Positions 18,462 to 26,810 of a stretch of 64,000 bases of DNA are shown here, in pieces. Within the stretch, counting starts at the first letter, position 1; each line of letters starts with the position of its first letter. The DNA is from Rubripirellula sp036339635 (GTDB taxonomy: Bacteria; Planctomycetota; Planctomycetia; Pirellulales; Pirellulaceae): contig JAYZAR010000043.1 of the NCBI GenBank assembly GCA_036339635.1, positions 11,647 to 75,646 on the forward strand. The letters run 5' to 3'. The position numbers and the translations under genes are program-made. Below the pieces are notes generated by a model. The model saw only the letters and a list, made by a program, of their open reading frames with translations. It did not search any database and was not told the origin of the DNA.

Positions 18462-19961
18462 TTGGGTTGGCAACTCTTGAGCATTGGTGTTTTTTACTTA
18501 CTGATCTTACTAGTCGGTCTGTATGCCGCTGGTCGGCGGAATGAAGATGGCACAACTAGTGGTTTGCTGTTGGCCAATCGAGGTCTGCCGTTGTGGATTG
18601 GTGTCTTCACGATGGTTGCCACGTGGGTTGGGGGCGGTTACATCAACGGTACCGCAGAGGCTGTTTATGATTCGCAGCGTGGTTTGGTGTGGACGATGGC
18701 ACCGTGGGGTTACGCTCTCAGTATGGCAATAGGAGGGCTATTCTTTGCACGCCGAATGCGGCGGATGAACTTCACCACCCTCTTGGACCCTTTCGAAATT
18801 CGTTATGGAAAGCGGGTTGCGGCCGCCTTGTTTCTACCCGCATTGGTTGGAGAGGTGTTTTGGAGTGCGGCCATACTGGTTGCCCTTGGAACGACATTTG
18901 GGACGGTATTGGGATTTGATGTTTCAGCTTCGATTCTGTTCTCTGCTGCTGTCGCCGTTGGATACACGATGGTGGGCGGACTTCGTTCGGTAGCCTACAC
19001 CGATATCGTGCAATTGGTTTGTCTGGTGTTGGGACTTTGCATCGCGATTCCGTTTGCGATTCGCAATGTCGGTGGCGCCGATGCGGTGATGACGGGTTAC
19101 TTGGCTGAAATGACATCGTTTCCCTCCGGTACCGGTGTCTGGTTGTGGTTTGATATGGCACTGCTGCTGATCTTGGGTGGTATCCCATGGCAGGTTTATT
19201 TTCAACGTGTCTTAGCTTCCAAGGACGAACAAACCGCCATGCGACTTTCATTGATTGGGGCGGTCGGTTGTTTGTTGATGGCAGTTCCCGCAGTGATTCT
19301 TGGCGCCGTCGGTGCGGTGGCTGATTGGGGGTCGACCGGTGTCGACCCATCAGAACAACCCGCAATGATCTTGCCTTACGTATTGCGGCACTTGACTCCG
19401 CCAATCGTGGCAACGGTTGGTTTGGGCGCCGTCGCCGCGGCCGTGATGTCGTCTGTCGATTCGTCAATTTTGTCAGCTTCGTCGATGTTTGCTTGGAATG
19501 TCTATCGACCGTTGGTTCGAAAGTCAGCATCGGATCGAGAGCTTCGGTATGTTGTCCGCATAGCGATTCTGGTGGTCGGGCTGGCAGCGACCGGTCTCGC
19601 GTTGTCGGTGCAGAGTGTCTATGTGCTGTGGTACCTGTGTGCCGACTTGGTCTACGTCGTGCTGTTTCCGCAATTGTTGATGGTGCTGTTCAGCCGTCAC
19701 GCGAATCGTACTGGCGCGATCACTGGTGCGTTGATGGGACTGCTACTTCGGTTGGGAGGGGGCGAACCGATGATTGGACTGCCAGCCTTCATTCCCTATC
19801 CGTGGCAAGGTCCCGGTGGGAGTGACTTTCCCTTTCGCACATTCGCCATGTTGACCGGATTGCTGACCATCTGGTTGATCTCGCGGGTCACGGGCAAGAT
19901 TGATCCGCCGCAACCGTTGGCTGAAGCCGCGAAACAGGATTGCTCTCCATCCGCCGAGTGA
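18462..19961 (+). CDS. Sodium:solute symporter closely resembling animal high-affinity choline transporter CHT1 (SLC5A7)
   Basis: A 499-residue SSS-family transporter with about 13 hydrophobic segments. Several blocks correspond, from memory, almost residue for residue to vertebrate CHT1: TWVGGGYINGTAEAVY (near 50-65), GGLRSVAYTDIVQL, GGIPWQVYFQRVL (near 240), and AAVMSSVDSSILSASSMF (near 325). The TWVGGGYINGTAEAVY block is not what PutP- or PanF-type members carry. The likely reaction is sodium-driven choline uptake across the inner membrane. The start is TTG, preceded by GGGAGAG. It converges on the phosphatidylcholine synthase gene 165 bases downstream, which independently points to choline. 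The family is certain; substrate specificity is a strong inference. Confidence 0.88.
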   Translation: MGWQLLSIGVFYLLILLVGLYAAGRRNEDGTTSGLLLANRGLPLWIGVFTMVATWVGGGYINGTAEAVYDSQRGLVWTMAPWGYALSMAIGGLFFARRMRRMNFTTLLDPFEIRYGKRVAAALFLPALVGEVFWSAAILVALGTTFGTVLGFDVSASILFSAAVAVGYTMVGGLRSVAYTDIVQLVCLVLGLCIAIPFAIRNVGGADAVMTGYLAEMTSFPSGTGVWLWFDMALLLILGGIPWQVYFQRVLASKDEQTAMRLSLIGAVGCLLMAVPAVILGAVGAVADWGSTGVDPSEQPAMILPYVLRHLTPPIVATVGLGAVAAAVMSSVDSSILSASSMFAWNVYRPLVRKSASDRELRYVVRIAILVVGLAATGLALSVQSVYVLWYLCADLVYVVLFPQLLMVLFSRHANRTGAITGALMGLLLRLGGGEPMIGLPAFIPYPWQGPGGSDFPFRTFAMLTGLLTIWLISRVTGKIDPPQPLAEAAKQDCSPSAE

Positions 19962-20125
19962 TCGAATGGCTGAACAAATTGAAAACCACTGCTTGCTCGA
20001 GATGAGCAGCGCATGAGAGGAATCAGCGGCATTGGTATTTACACCTTGAAAGTCTGCCGACGGAATTCTCGGCAGCTCATTCATTCTTCGCAGTGGAGCA
20101 ACGGACGAGTACCAAGACCAGCGAC

Positions 20126-20896
20126 TTAGTCAATTTGGCTTGAGCGGTGAAAGGTTAAATGAAGGCTGAGCCCGAGGTAATAAGCTACGAATAGTAGCGA
20201 TCCGAAGACAAGCCATGAGGGAGGATCGGGAAGTTGCCAAACGATACCAATGAGAGCGATGCCCCAGAGACTGGAAAGTGAAAGTGTCAACTTGCGAAAG
20301 TGCGGTGTGCGTGATGGATAGACGTATTTGATGGGGACAAACACCAGGACGATTAGCGACAAAATAACGATCAGGTTAGTAATTGGAGTGAGCTTCATCG
20401 CCAAGAGGTACAGAACGACGACATTCCAATAGGAGGGAAATCCCTTGAAGTAATGGTCGGCAGTCTTGGCGTCGCTCTGACAGAATTGGTAGGCCGATGC
20501 CAGCGCGATCCCAGCGACCGCCCACCATGACCAAGATATTGGTAACAGTTCAGCCCGATAGAGTAAAATCGCTGGGACGAGCACGTAACTAGCGTAGTCC
20601 ACGATGTTATCGAGTTGTTCGCCACTAAAGTTAGGCAACACTTCCTTGACGCCTACTGCGCGAGCCAGTGCACCGTCGACCGCATCAATGAATACGGCGA
20701 GTGCGAGCCAGCCAAAGGCAGCTTTCCATTGGTGTTCGATTCCGGCATCGATCGATAGCAGGCAGCAAACCGAGCCACACGCGGTGAAGAGGTGGACCGC
20801 CCAAGCAACGGCTTTCCGCGACCGGGAAAAGAGTACCGGTTCCGGTTCCTGATCACCGTGGTTGGCTGCTGAAGAAATGGGATGCTCCATCGTCAT
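20126..20896 (-). CDS. pcs: Phosphatidylcholine synthase (CDP-diacylglycerol:choline O-phosphatidyltransferase)
   Basis: Pcs condenses choline directly with CDP-diacylglycerol to give phosphatidylcholine and CMP in the membrane. The CDP-alcohol phosphotransferase motif is complete in the Pcs spacing: D74-G75-x2-A78-R79, then G92, D96 and D100. Other Pcs-specific blocks follow: KTADHYFKGFPSYWNVVV, FVPIKYVYPSRTPHFR and LTLSLSSLWG. About eight hydrophobic segments and 256 residues fit the family (about 240-260). GAGG lies eight bases before the ATG. The gene follows the sulfatase stop by 21 bases on the same strand and converges with the CHT1-like transporter, which could supply its choline. I rate this assignment as strong. 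Confidence 0.93.
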   Translation of the reverse strand: MTMEHPISSAANHGDQEPEPVLFSRSRKAVAWAVHLFTACGSVCCLLSIDAGIEHQWKAAFGWLALAVFIDAVDGALARAVGVKEVLPNFSGEQLDNIVDYASYVLVPAILLYRAELLPISWSWWAVAGIALASAYQFCQSDAKTADHYFKGFPSYWNVVVLYLLAMKLTPITNLIVILSLIVLVFVPIKYVYPSRTPHFRKLTLSLSSLWGIALIGIVWQLPDPPSWLVFGSLLFVAYYLGLSLHLTFHRSSQID

Positions 20897-20917
20897 GGTT
20901 TACGCCTCGTCCTTTCT

Positions 20918-22687
20918 TCAATCAGTGGGCCAATAATAGATCTTGGGCATTCCCGACTCGGGTTGTTGCACGCGTTGGGGTTCGACGAAATGTTTGGCAG
21001 CCCAGCGATGCCACAAATCCTGCATGTCGCGAACCCGGTTGGGAAATTCAGCCGCGCGATCGTGTAACTCTGACCGATCGGTATCAATCTGATAGAGTTC
21101 CCAGCGTTGAGCATAGTTGGTCCAGACCAGTTTCCATGGGCCGATACGGACGGCGCGATTTCCTTCGTGTTCAAAAAAGATCGGACTTGTGTCCCACGGT
21201 CGATTTTCGATGACCGGCCGCATGCTGCGGCCAGCGAGCGGCAGAATTTCTTGGTCGCCCTTTCGCTGCGGGTAGGTCGCCATACCGAGATCGAGTAGCG
21301 TTGCAGTGAGATCGGTGATATGCGCGGGACGTCGATCAATTTCGCCACCTCGCGACATGCCAGCGGGCCAATGCATGATCAGAGGAGACGAGATGCCGCC
21401 TTCGTGGTTGTAGTGTTTGTAGAGTCGCAGTGGCGCGTTGCAGGCATTTGCCCATCCGGTGCCGTAACTGTGGAACGTGCCCGGTCCACCCATGCTTTGC
21501 AGCGAATCGCCTTCGTATAAACGGTTTTTCGGATACGGATTGTTGTCAAAACCAAATGGGTCCCATTCCGCACAGGCGCCATTGTCGGAGAGGAAAACAA
21601 TCAGGGTGTTGTCCAACTGGTTCGTTTGACGTAGATGGTCGATGACGCGTCCAATATTCGCATCCATGATTTGGACCATGGCTGCGTAGGTCGCCATGCG
21701 ACGACTCAAATCAGCTCTCCGATTCGGGTCGATGGTGTCCCAGGCCGGAATGGTTTGATCGTAGTAAGGTGAGTCACCATTTCGCTCTGGTACCTTGGTG
21801 ACATGCCCGCGGGGGGAAAGCTCGGCTCCCTCTCGAACGATACCGATGTCTAGCATGCGCTGCAGGCGTGATTGTCGAATCTTGTCCCAGCCGACTTGGT
21901 ACGTGGTGGCGTACGCATTGATCACTTCTTTGGGAGCTTGCAGAGGAAAGTGTGGAGCGTTGTAGGCAAGGTACAAAAAGAAAGGAGCTTGGTTGCGGCC
22001 GGCAGATTGCATTAGCTCGATCGCTTGATCGGTGATCGCATCGGTCGCGTAAAAATCGCTTGCTTCGTACTGCGGTTGGGTTCGCCCGGCGGGGTGACGC
22101 ACAAACAGATCGGGACGGTAGTAGCTGGCGTAAGCACGGAAGTGGCCATAGAACTCGTCAAAGCCACGTTCGGTAGGGGTGCAAAGCGGGTTGCCTTTAC
22201 CACGAAGATGCCACTTTCCCGACATCAACGTTTGATAACCAGCCGCCTTCAATCGTTCAGCCACGGTGACGCATCGATCTGTCAGGAATCCGCGATAGCC
22301 CGGTTTATGATTGTCAGCAGACATCGCTCCCACACCCGCTTGGTGCGGATAAAGGCCGGTGAGCAGTGACGCACGGGTGGAGCAGCAGCGGGCCGCGTTG
22401 TACATCTGCGTCATCCGCAGGCCGTTATGAGCGAGACGGTCCAAATGGGGTGTCCGTATTTCACCGCCGTAGCATCCCAAATCAGAATAGCCAAGGTCAT
22501 CGGCGAGGATCACGACAAAGTTTGGTCGTTCGTTCTCTGTGGCGTTGGCCAAACTGGTGAGCATTAAGAAGCACCCGATGATCCATCCTGCTCCGAAAGG
22601 ACAGCTTGGGTGCAGTCGTGCCATCACGTTGGTGAGTTTTTTCAGACGTGTGGGAATCTTCAAATGCATTGGGCGAATGGGGTGCAT
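20918..22687 (-). CDS. Exported type I sulfatase upstream of pcs
   Basis: An arylsulfatase-superfamily hydrolase that removes sulfate esters using a formylglycine made from Cys101 in the motif CCSTRASLLTG. The N-terminal metal site VVILADDLGYSDLGCYGG and the C-terminal FLSDNGACAEWDP region (near 375) are intact. A signal peptide (WIIGCFLMLTSLANA) follows a polar leader, so ATG 22624 is a good alternative start. The CCSTR form and about 560-residue mature length resemble AtsA-like sulfatases more than known choline-sulfatases. Its stop lies 21 bases before the pcs start, so the two are probably one transcript. Whether the substrate is a sulfated polysaccharide or a choline ester cannot be decided from sequence. 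Confidence 0.93.
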   Translation of the reverse strand: MHPIRPMHLKIPTRLKKLTNVMARLHPSCPFGAGWIIGCFLMLTSLANATENERPNFVVILADDLGYSDLGCYGGEIRTPHLDRLAHNGLRMTQMYNAARCCSTRASLLTGLYPHQAGVGAMSADNHKPGYRGFLTDRCVTVAERLKAAGYQTLMSGKWHLRGKGNPLCTPTERGFDEFYGHFRAYASYYRPDLFVRHPAGRTQPQYEASDFYATDAITDQAIELMQSAGRNQAPFFLYLAYNAPHFPLQAPKEVINAYATTYQVGWDKIRQSRLQRMLDIGIVREGAELSPRGHVTKVPERNGDSPYYDQTIPAWDTIDPNRRADLSRRMATYAAMVQIMDANIGRVIDHLRQTNQLDNTLIVFLSDNGACAEWDPFGFDNNPYPKNRLYEGDSLQSMGGPGTFHSYGTGWANACNAPLRLYKHYNHEGGISSPLIMHWPAGMSRGGEIDRRPAHITDLTATLLDLGMATYPQRKGDQEILPLAGRSMRPVIENRPWDTSPIFFEHEGNRAVRIGPWKLVWTNYAQRWELYQIDTDRSELHDRAAEFPNRVRDMQDLWHRWAAKHFVEPQRVQQPESGMPKIYYWPTD

Positions 22688-22883
22688 GATAGTGACGGCG
22701 GATCTCAGTCTTCTGAAACGATCAATTTTAATATGTTAAGATTCGCGCACCGACATGACAGCAAGTTTTCTTTTGGATCCTGTTGTCAGTGGTCCTTTAT
22801 GCCTCTGGCAGCGGATGAGCTGGCAGACGAGGTCCATCGGTCGGTGCACCTGATCCATCCGTTGAAAGAAACTGAAAGACCGA

Positions 22884-23966
22884 ATGATGAAAAAACGATG
22901 GCGGATTGTCGGAATCAACTTTTCTCACATGCATATGGGTGATTTGCTACGCAACGTGGCGGAGCATCCTGATGCGGACATCGTTGGCGTTTGTGATGAG
23001 AATCGGGAAGCAATGAATCCCGCTGTTGAAGCGTTGGGCATTCCTCTATCGGATGTTTTTACGGATTACGAAAAATGCATGCACGTGACGAAACCCGACT
23101 TGGTGATCCTCTGTCCTCCGACGGGTGAGCACGCCTTATGGACCGAAAAGATCGCTCCTTTTGGTGCGCACTTGTTTATCGAAAAACCGTTCGCTGCTTC
23201 CTTAGCGGATGCCGATCGTATGATCACAGCGGTCGCCAAGACAGGGAAAAAAATGTTGATCAACTGGCCAATTCGGTGGGAGCCTTGTTATTACACGATG
23301 TGGCGTTTGATTAGCGACGGGATGATTGGTGATGTTTTTGAGGTTCATCATTACGGCGGCAATCGAGGGCCGCTATATCACGGAGCAGATAAGGTCGAAT
23401 TTGAACCGACCCCAGAAGAGAAGCAACGGAGTTGGTGGTACAAGCTAGAAGCGGGTGGCGGTTCATTGCGTGACTATCTTGGCTACGGGGTCACTCTGGG
23501 GACTTGGTTCAATGGTGGACAGCGGCCGATCGAGGTGACTTGTGTTACGACGGCGTCACCGGGTTTGGAAGTGGATGAACACAGCGTCACGGTCGCTCGA
23601 TACGAGAATGGATTGTCCAAGTTCGAGACCCGTTGGGGGACATTTACCGATCCTTGGGTGCATCAGCCGCAGCCAAAATGTGGATTTGTCGTGCGGGGCA
23701 CCAAGGGCACGATTTCCAGTTACGACTATGAGCAGACCGTACGAGTTCAAACGGCTGAGCATCCGGAAGGATTCGATCATCCGGTCCAAGAACTTCCACA
23801 GGGCGAGCGTAACGGGATTGAATACATGTTGACTCGAATTGACGGGGATCTGCCAATTGAAGGACCACTGTCACCTGAGATCGCGAGAATTGGCCAACAA
23901 ATTATCGAAACTGCGATCCGTAGTGCCGAAGGAAAGCAAACGCTTCCGTTGGTTTCTGGTGATTGA
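22884..23966 (+). CDS. Gfo/Idh/MocA-family oxidoreductase
   Basis: A complete 360-residue NAD(P)-dependent sugar dehydrogenase-like protein. The N-terminal Rossmann domain begins RWRIVGINFSHMHMGDLLRN; the usual glycine-rich turn is altered to GINFSH. It continues through VVGVCDE-like and VILCPPTGEHALW blocks to the family hallmark FIEKPFAASLADADRM with the catalytic Lys. The C-terminal half has YYTMWRLISDGMIGDVFEVHHYGGNRGP and GGGSLRDYLGYGVTLGTWF, typical of the substrate domain. There is no signal peptide, so it is cytoplasmic. ATGs at 22884 and 22887 are both possible. It is divergent from the sulfatase gene by 196 bases. The sugar substrate is unknown. Confidence 0.9.
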   Translation: MMKKRWRIVGINFSHMHMGDLLRNVAEHPDADIVGVCDENREAMNPAVEALGIPLSDVFTDYEKCMHVTKPDLVILCPPTGEHALWTEKIAPFGAHLFIEKPFAASLADADRMITAVAKTGKKMLINWPIRWEPCYYTMWRLISDGMIGDVFEVHHYGGNRGPLYHGADKVEFEPTPEEKQRSWWYKLEAGGGSLRDYLGYGVTLGTWFNGGQRPIEVTCVTTASPGLEVDEHSVTVARYENGLSKFETRWGTFTDPWVHQPQPKCGFVVRGTKGTISSYDYEQTVRVQTAEHPEGFDHPVQELPQGERNGIEYMLTRIDGDLPIEGPLSPEIARIGQQIIETAIRSAEGKQTLPLVSGD

Positions 23967-24170
23967 CGGCGATTTTTGTGATCCCGGACGATTCTTTCCG
24001 TGTCAAACCTGTTGGTTGTGAAGTGTTCTGATCGGGTTGGAAATTTCGCATAGGAGGTGAGGTGAGGGGGATAGATTTTTGTGTTTAGCCTTGGTGCGAG
24101 ATTTGGCACACTGAGATACATTGTTGGGGGCGAAGGCACTGATCTCAAATTGATCGGCGTCGTCGCCGAC

Positions 24171-24256
24171 GCCCAGGTGGTGGAATTGGCAGACACAGGG
24201 GATTTAAAATCCCCCGGCCAAATGCGGCTGTGCGGGTTCGAGTCCCGCCCTGGGCA
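24171..24256 (+). tRNA. tRNA-Leu (anticodon UAA)
   Basis: The acceptor stem GCCCAGG pairs perfectly with CCTGGGC, with discriminator A at 24256. The anticodon stem GGGGA/TCCCC encloses the loop TTTAAAA, placing TAA at 24205-24207. A long variable arm (GGCCAAATGCGGCT region) makes it a class II tRNA, and the T-loop is GGTTCGAGTCC. CCA is not encoded. Confidence 0.97.
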
Positions 24257-24692
24257 CTTCTGCTATTCTGCGAGTTGGTGCGACGCTCCCAGCAAATCGG
24301 ACGACACTCGGTGTTGTTCGTAACGTGTTCGACCGGATCCTTTAATCGCTGTTTTTTTTCCGCTGGTTCAGCATCTCCCAAGCGGAACGGCGCTAGCCGC
24401 CGGTCTCCGGTGCCAGTCTAGTTTTTTGCCGTGGCTTCGTCGCGTTGCTTCTTGATCCGGCCGATTTGACGTCTTGCAACGCCGCCTTACGCGAGAAAAA
24501 GTCTGTCACTGGTAGGTCTCGCACCCGCAAACGATTGAATCAAAATTGCATCAGAATTCCAAACATTTCACGGCCGGCGGATGTCATCAGACGAAAAATC
24601 GCATGCGTTCACCTGGCCCGTTTTTCAGACGTCCACCCTTGAAAAGTCTTTCGTGCGGATGAATCAGCGTGTCACATCGCTTGGGCGTGACG
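24257..24692. other. Intergenic region between tRNA-Leu and a convergent gene
   Basis: About 435 bases. Only short open frames without start signals or recognisable products are seen. No second tRNA, CRISPR or clear terminator hairpin was found. Confidence 0.4.
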
Positions 24693-26261
24693 TTATTGTT
24701 TGTCGGCCGATTCGGAATTGGCGGGGAGCGAACCAAAATCTGTGTCAGGTCGGAAGGCGATCTTTTGGTAACGGTTGCCTTGCTTTCGAATGATATCACG
24801 CCAACCATCACTCCAGATAACCCTTGCTTCACCGTCAACCAATCTCCACGTTCCGGTGGCGTTTGGGACGTGGCTTTTCGTCGCCGTGTAATCAGCCTTT
24901 AGCGTCATTACAAAAACAGGCTTTCCTTTGGATCGACCGATGTCCCATTTGCCGATGAATTCTTCCGGTGGCTCGGTGTCTGATTCTCTTTGAACTCCAG
25001 TTTGCACCTTGTAGAGATAGTTTTCGGTTCGAACGTAAAACGCGTTCTCATCAACGGCAGGGGTCGCCATCAGCGTTTGATTGTTCAATGCATTTTCCGC
25101 GACCACTTGATATTTATCTCCGGGACGAATCACGGTGCATTTTGATTCTTCATTGAACAGGTAAATTCGGTCTTGCGCGAAGATAGGTGTTGCCGAATAG
25201 GCTCCTTCCAGGCGTTGTTTCCAGACCAAGTCACCCGTCTCTGCCCGCAGGCAGGTCATGATACCTTCTCGATTGATTAGGTAGAGTCGGTCACCGATTA
25301 AAAGTGGTGTAGACCGTGCCGGCATCCCGCGCGTTTCTTTCCATTGGATGTGCGTATCAGTCACATCTCCGCTGCCGTCGTGCCGGATTGCCCACAGTTC
25401 GGGATGGTCGCGATCGACAATGGCGAAGACGAGGCCGTCGCCTGAGACAGGCCGTGGAAAGACGGACCATCCTTTGTGGCGAACACGCCAAAGTTCGCGT
25501 CCATCGGTACCGTAGCCGTAAACACCTTGGGCCGCAGCACTGATCAATTGGGTGCCGCTGCGGTACGGAGCCAGTCCAGGCATGCTATATGCTTTTCGTT
25601 GATTGACTGGGACTGTCGAATAGTCGTAGGACCGGGGCGTTTTCCAGACGGTTTCGCCGGTTGCAGTGTCCAAGGCGACGATGTATTGAACGTCTCGGCC
25701 ATCCACGTGCACGACCAATTGATTGTCGATTAGAGTTGGCGAGCTAGCCGGCCCAGCATTTGTTTCATGATCGCACTTTAGGTCTCGCCGCGCCCAGACA
25801 AACTCGCCGGTTTCGGTCGCTAAACACGCGGTGCCATAGGTGCCGAAATGAATAAAAACATGTTTTTTGTCGATTACCGGCGTGGGTGTGGCATAGGTGT
25901 TGGCCGCACTGATTTTTTGTGGTTGATCGACAGTGAAAACTTGTTGATCGACAAGGACTTGGCCGGTGTTCTTGTCAATGCAAACAGCGAACAAGCGCTT
26001 ACCGTCCAAGGTCGCCGTGGTTAGCCAGATCAGGTTACCGGAGATAACCGGTGACGACCAACCGCGATCGTGAATCCTTGTCTTCCAAGCTACATTTTCA
26101 ATCTCTGTCCATTGCAATGGTAGCTTGACCGATGTCGTGTGACCGTTCCCTTGCGGACCGAGAAACTGCCACCATGATTCATCAGCCATGCTGGGAGCGG
26201 CAACCAACGGAAGGGCCATCATGAAGAGGAAATGAAATCGCAACCTTTGTTCCTTGAGCAT
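24693..26261 (-). CDS. Exported PQQ-like beta-propeller protein with C-terminal lipocalin-like module
   Basis: After a signal peptide (FLFMMALPLVAAPSMA) the protein begins WWQFLGPQGNGHTTS, a common opening of planctomycete propeller proteins. PQQ-like blades follow (NVAWKTRIHDRGWSSPVI, TGEFVWARRDL, TGETVWKTPRSYDYST, TGDLVWKQRLEGAYSATPIF). The last 90 residues form a separate beta-rich block (GKWDIGRSKGKPVFVMTLKAD ... GTWRLVDGEARVIWSDGWRD), like a small ligand-binding barrel. The start is uncertain: ATGs at 26279 and 26261 both lie in a direct-repeat array, while TTG 26243 follows AAGGAACAAAGG and gives an ideal signal peptide. The function is unknown. Confidence 0.85.
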   Translation of the reverse strand: MLKEQRLRFHFLFMMALPLVAAPSMADESWWQFLGPQGNGHTTSVKLPLQWTEIENVAWKTRIHDRGWSSPVISGNLIWLTTATLDGKRLFAVCIDKNTGQVLVDQQVFTVDQPQKISAANTYATPTPVIDKKHVFIHFGTYGTACLATETGEFVWARRDLKCDHETNAGPASSPTLIDNQLVVHVDGRDVQYIVALDTATGETVWKTPRSYDYSTVPVNQRKAYSMPGLAPYRSGTQLISAAAQGVYGYGTDGRELWRVRHKGWSVFPRPVSGDGLVFAIVDRDHPELWAIRHDGSGDVTDTHIQWKETRGMPARSTPLLIGDRLYLINREGIMTCLRAETGDLVWKQRLEGAYSATPIFAQDRIYLFNEESKCTVIRPGDKYQVVAENALNNQTLMATPAVDENAFYVRTENYLYKVQTGVQRESDTEPPEEFIGKWDIGRSKGKPVFVMTLKADYTATKSHVPNATGTWRLVDGEARVIWSDGWRDIIRKQGNRYQKIAFRPDTDFGSLPANSESADKQ

Positions 26262-26346
26262 GAGGTAGACAGATCGCATGAGGTAGGAGCCAGCGTGAGG
26301 TAGCAGACAGGTTGAGGTAGCAGACAGGGTGAGATAGCAGATGAAT
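26261..26346. repeat. 17-bp direct repeat, five copies, covering the start of the propeller gene
   Basis: Units begin at 26261, 26279, 26296, 26313 and 26330, with the core TGAGGTAGCAGACAGG; the outer copies are degenerate. On the minus strand the repeat ends in CTACCTCATG, so the first two copies each create an ATG for the leftward gene. Confidence 0.9.
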
Positions 26347-26351
26347 TCCTG

Positions 26352-26600
26352 CTAAGGGAACCGTCGACCCTTTGGGTTTCCCAGTTCCATTCGTTTGACA
26401 AGGTCGTCAACGATTGCGCGGATCGGAACAGACAAGACCAACACGGCGACCAAGGCTTCCGGTAAAGAGAACAGCCATCGGATCCCCGCGAAGGTGCAGA
26501 TCAACAGAGTGAGCATGCCCCAGAATTCCGCCATCGAAAATTTCATGTTGATCGCGTCAAGCTCGTTCGCGTCATGTTCAGTTCGCCGATCCGATACCAC
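26352..26600 (-). CDS. Small hypothetical protein with two membrane segments
   Basis: An 82-residue product with two hydrophobic stretches, about residues 24-44 (FWGMLTLLICTFAGIRWLF) and 47-64 (LPEALVAVLVLSVPIRAIV), then a basic tail. The GTG start at 26600 is preceded by GAGGGA at a good distance, which favours a real gene over a chance frame. It ends six bases before the repeat array that precedes the propeller gene and reads in the same direction. I do not recognise the family. Confidence 0.55.
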   Translation of the reverse strand: MVSDRRTEHDANELDAINMKFSMAEFWGMLTLLICTFAGIRWLFSLPEALVAVLVLSVPIRAIVDDLVKRMELGNPKGRRFP

Positions 26601-26810
26601 TGCCGTCCCTCATTCTATGGTGGGGATGAAGGTCAAGTCACGTGATATTCGGTAGATGCTCGCAGAGATTTCTGCACTGAGGCCTAATCGCTAATTCGGC
26701 CCGGTCGGGTCGTGTCGAAGCAACTTGATACGCGGATGATCGCACAAGGCTTGGTGAATCACAACGAGGTTGCTCAAAACCGAGTATCATAAGCCACGTC
26801 GTCCGATTCG

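Noticed and set aside
18462..19961. Proline or pantothenate symporter
   Set aside because: The motifs around residues 50-65, 240 and 325 match CHT1-type transporters instead, and pcs lies next door.
19962..20125. Hairpin TGCTCGAGATGAGCA between the converging transporter and pcs genes as a terminator
   Set aside because: The stem is short and no T-run follows in either direction.
20918..22687. Firm call of choline-sulfatase
   Set aside because: The formylglycine motif and length resemble AtsA-like sulfatases; only the pcs neighbour suggests choline, so the substrate is left open.
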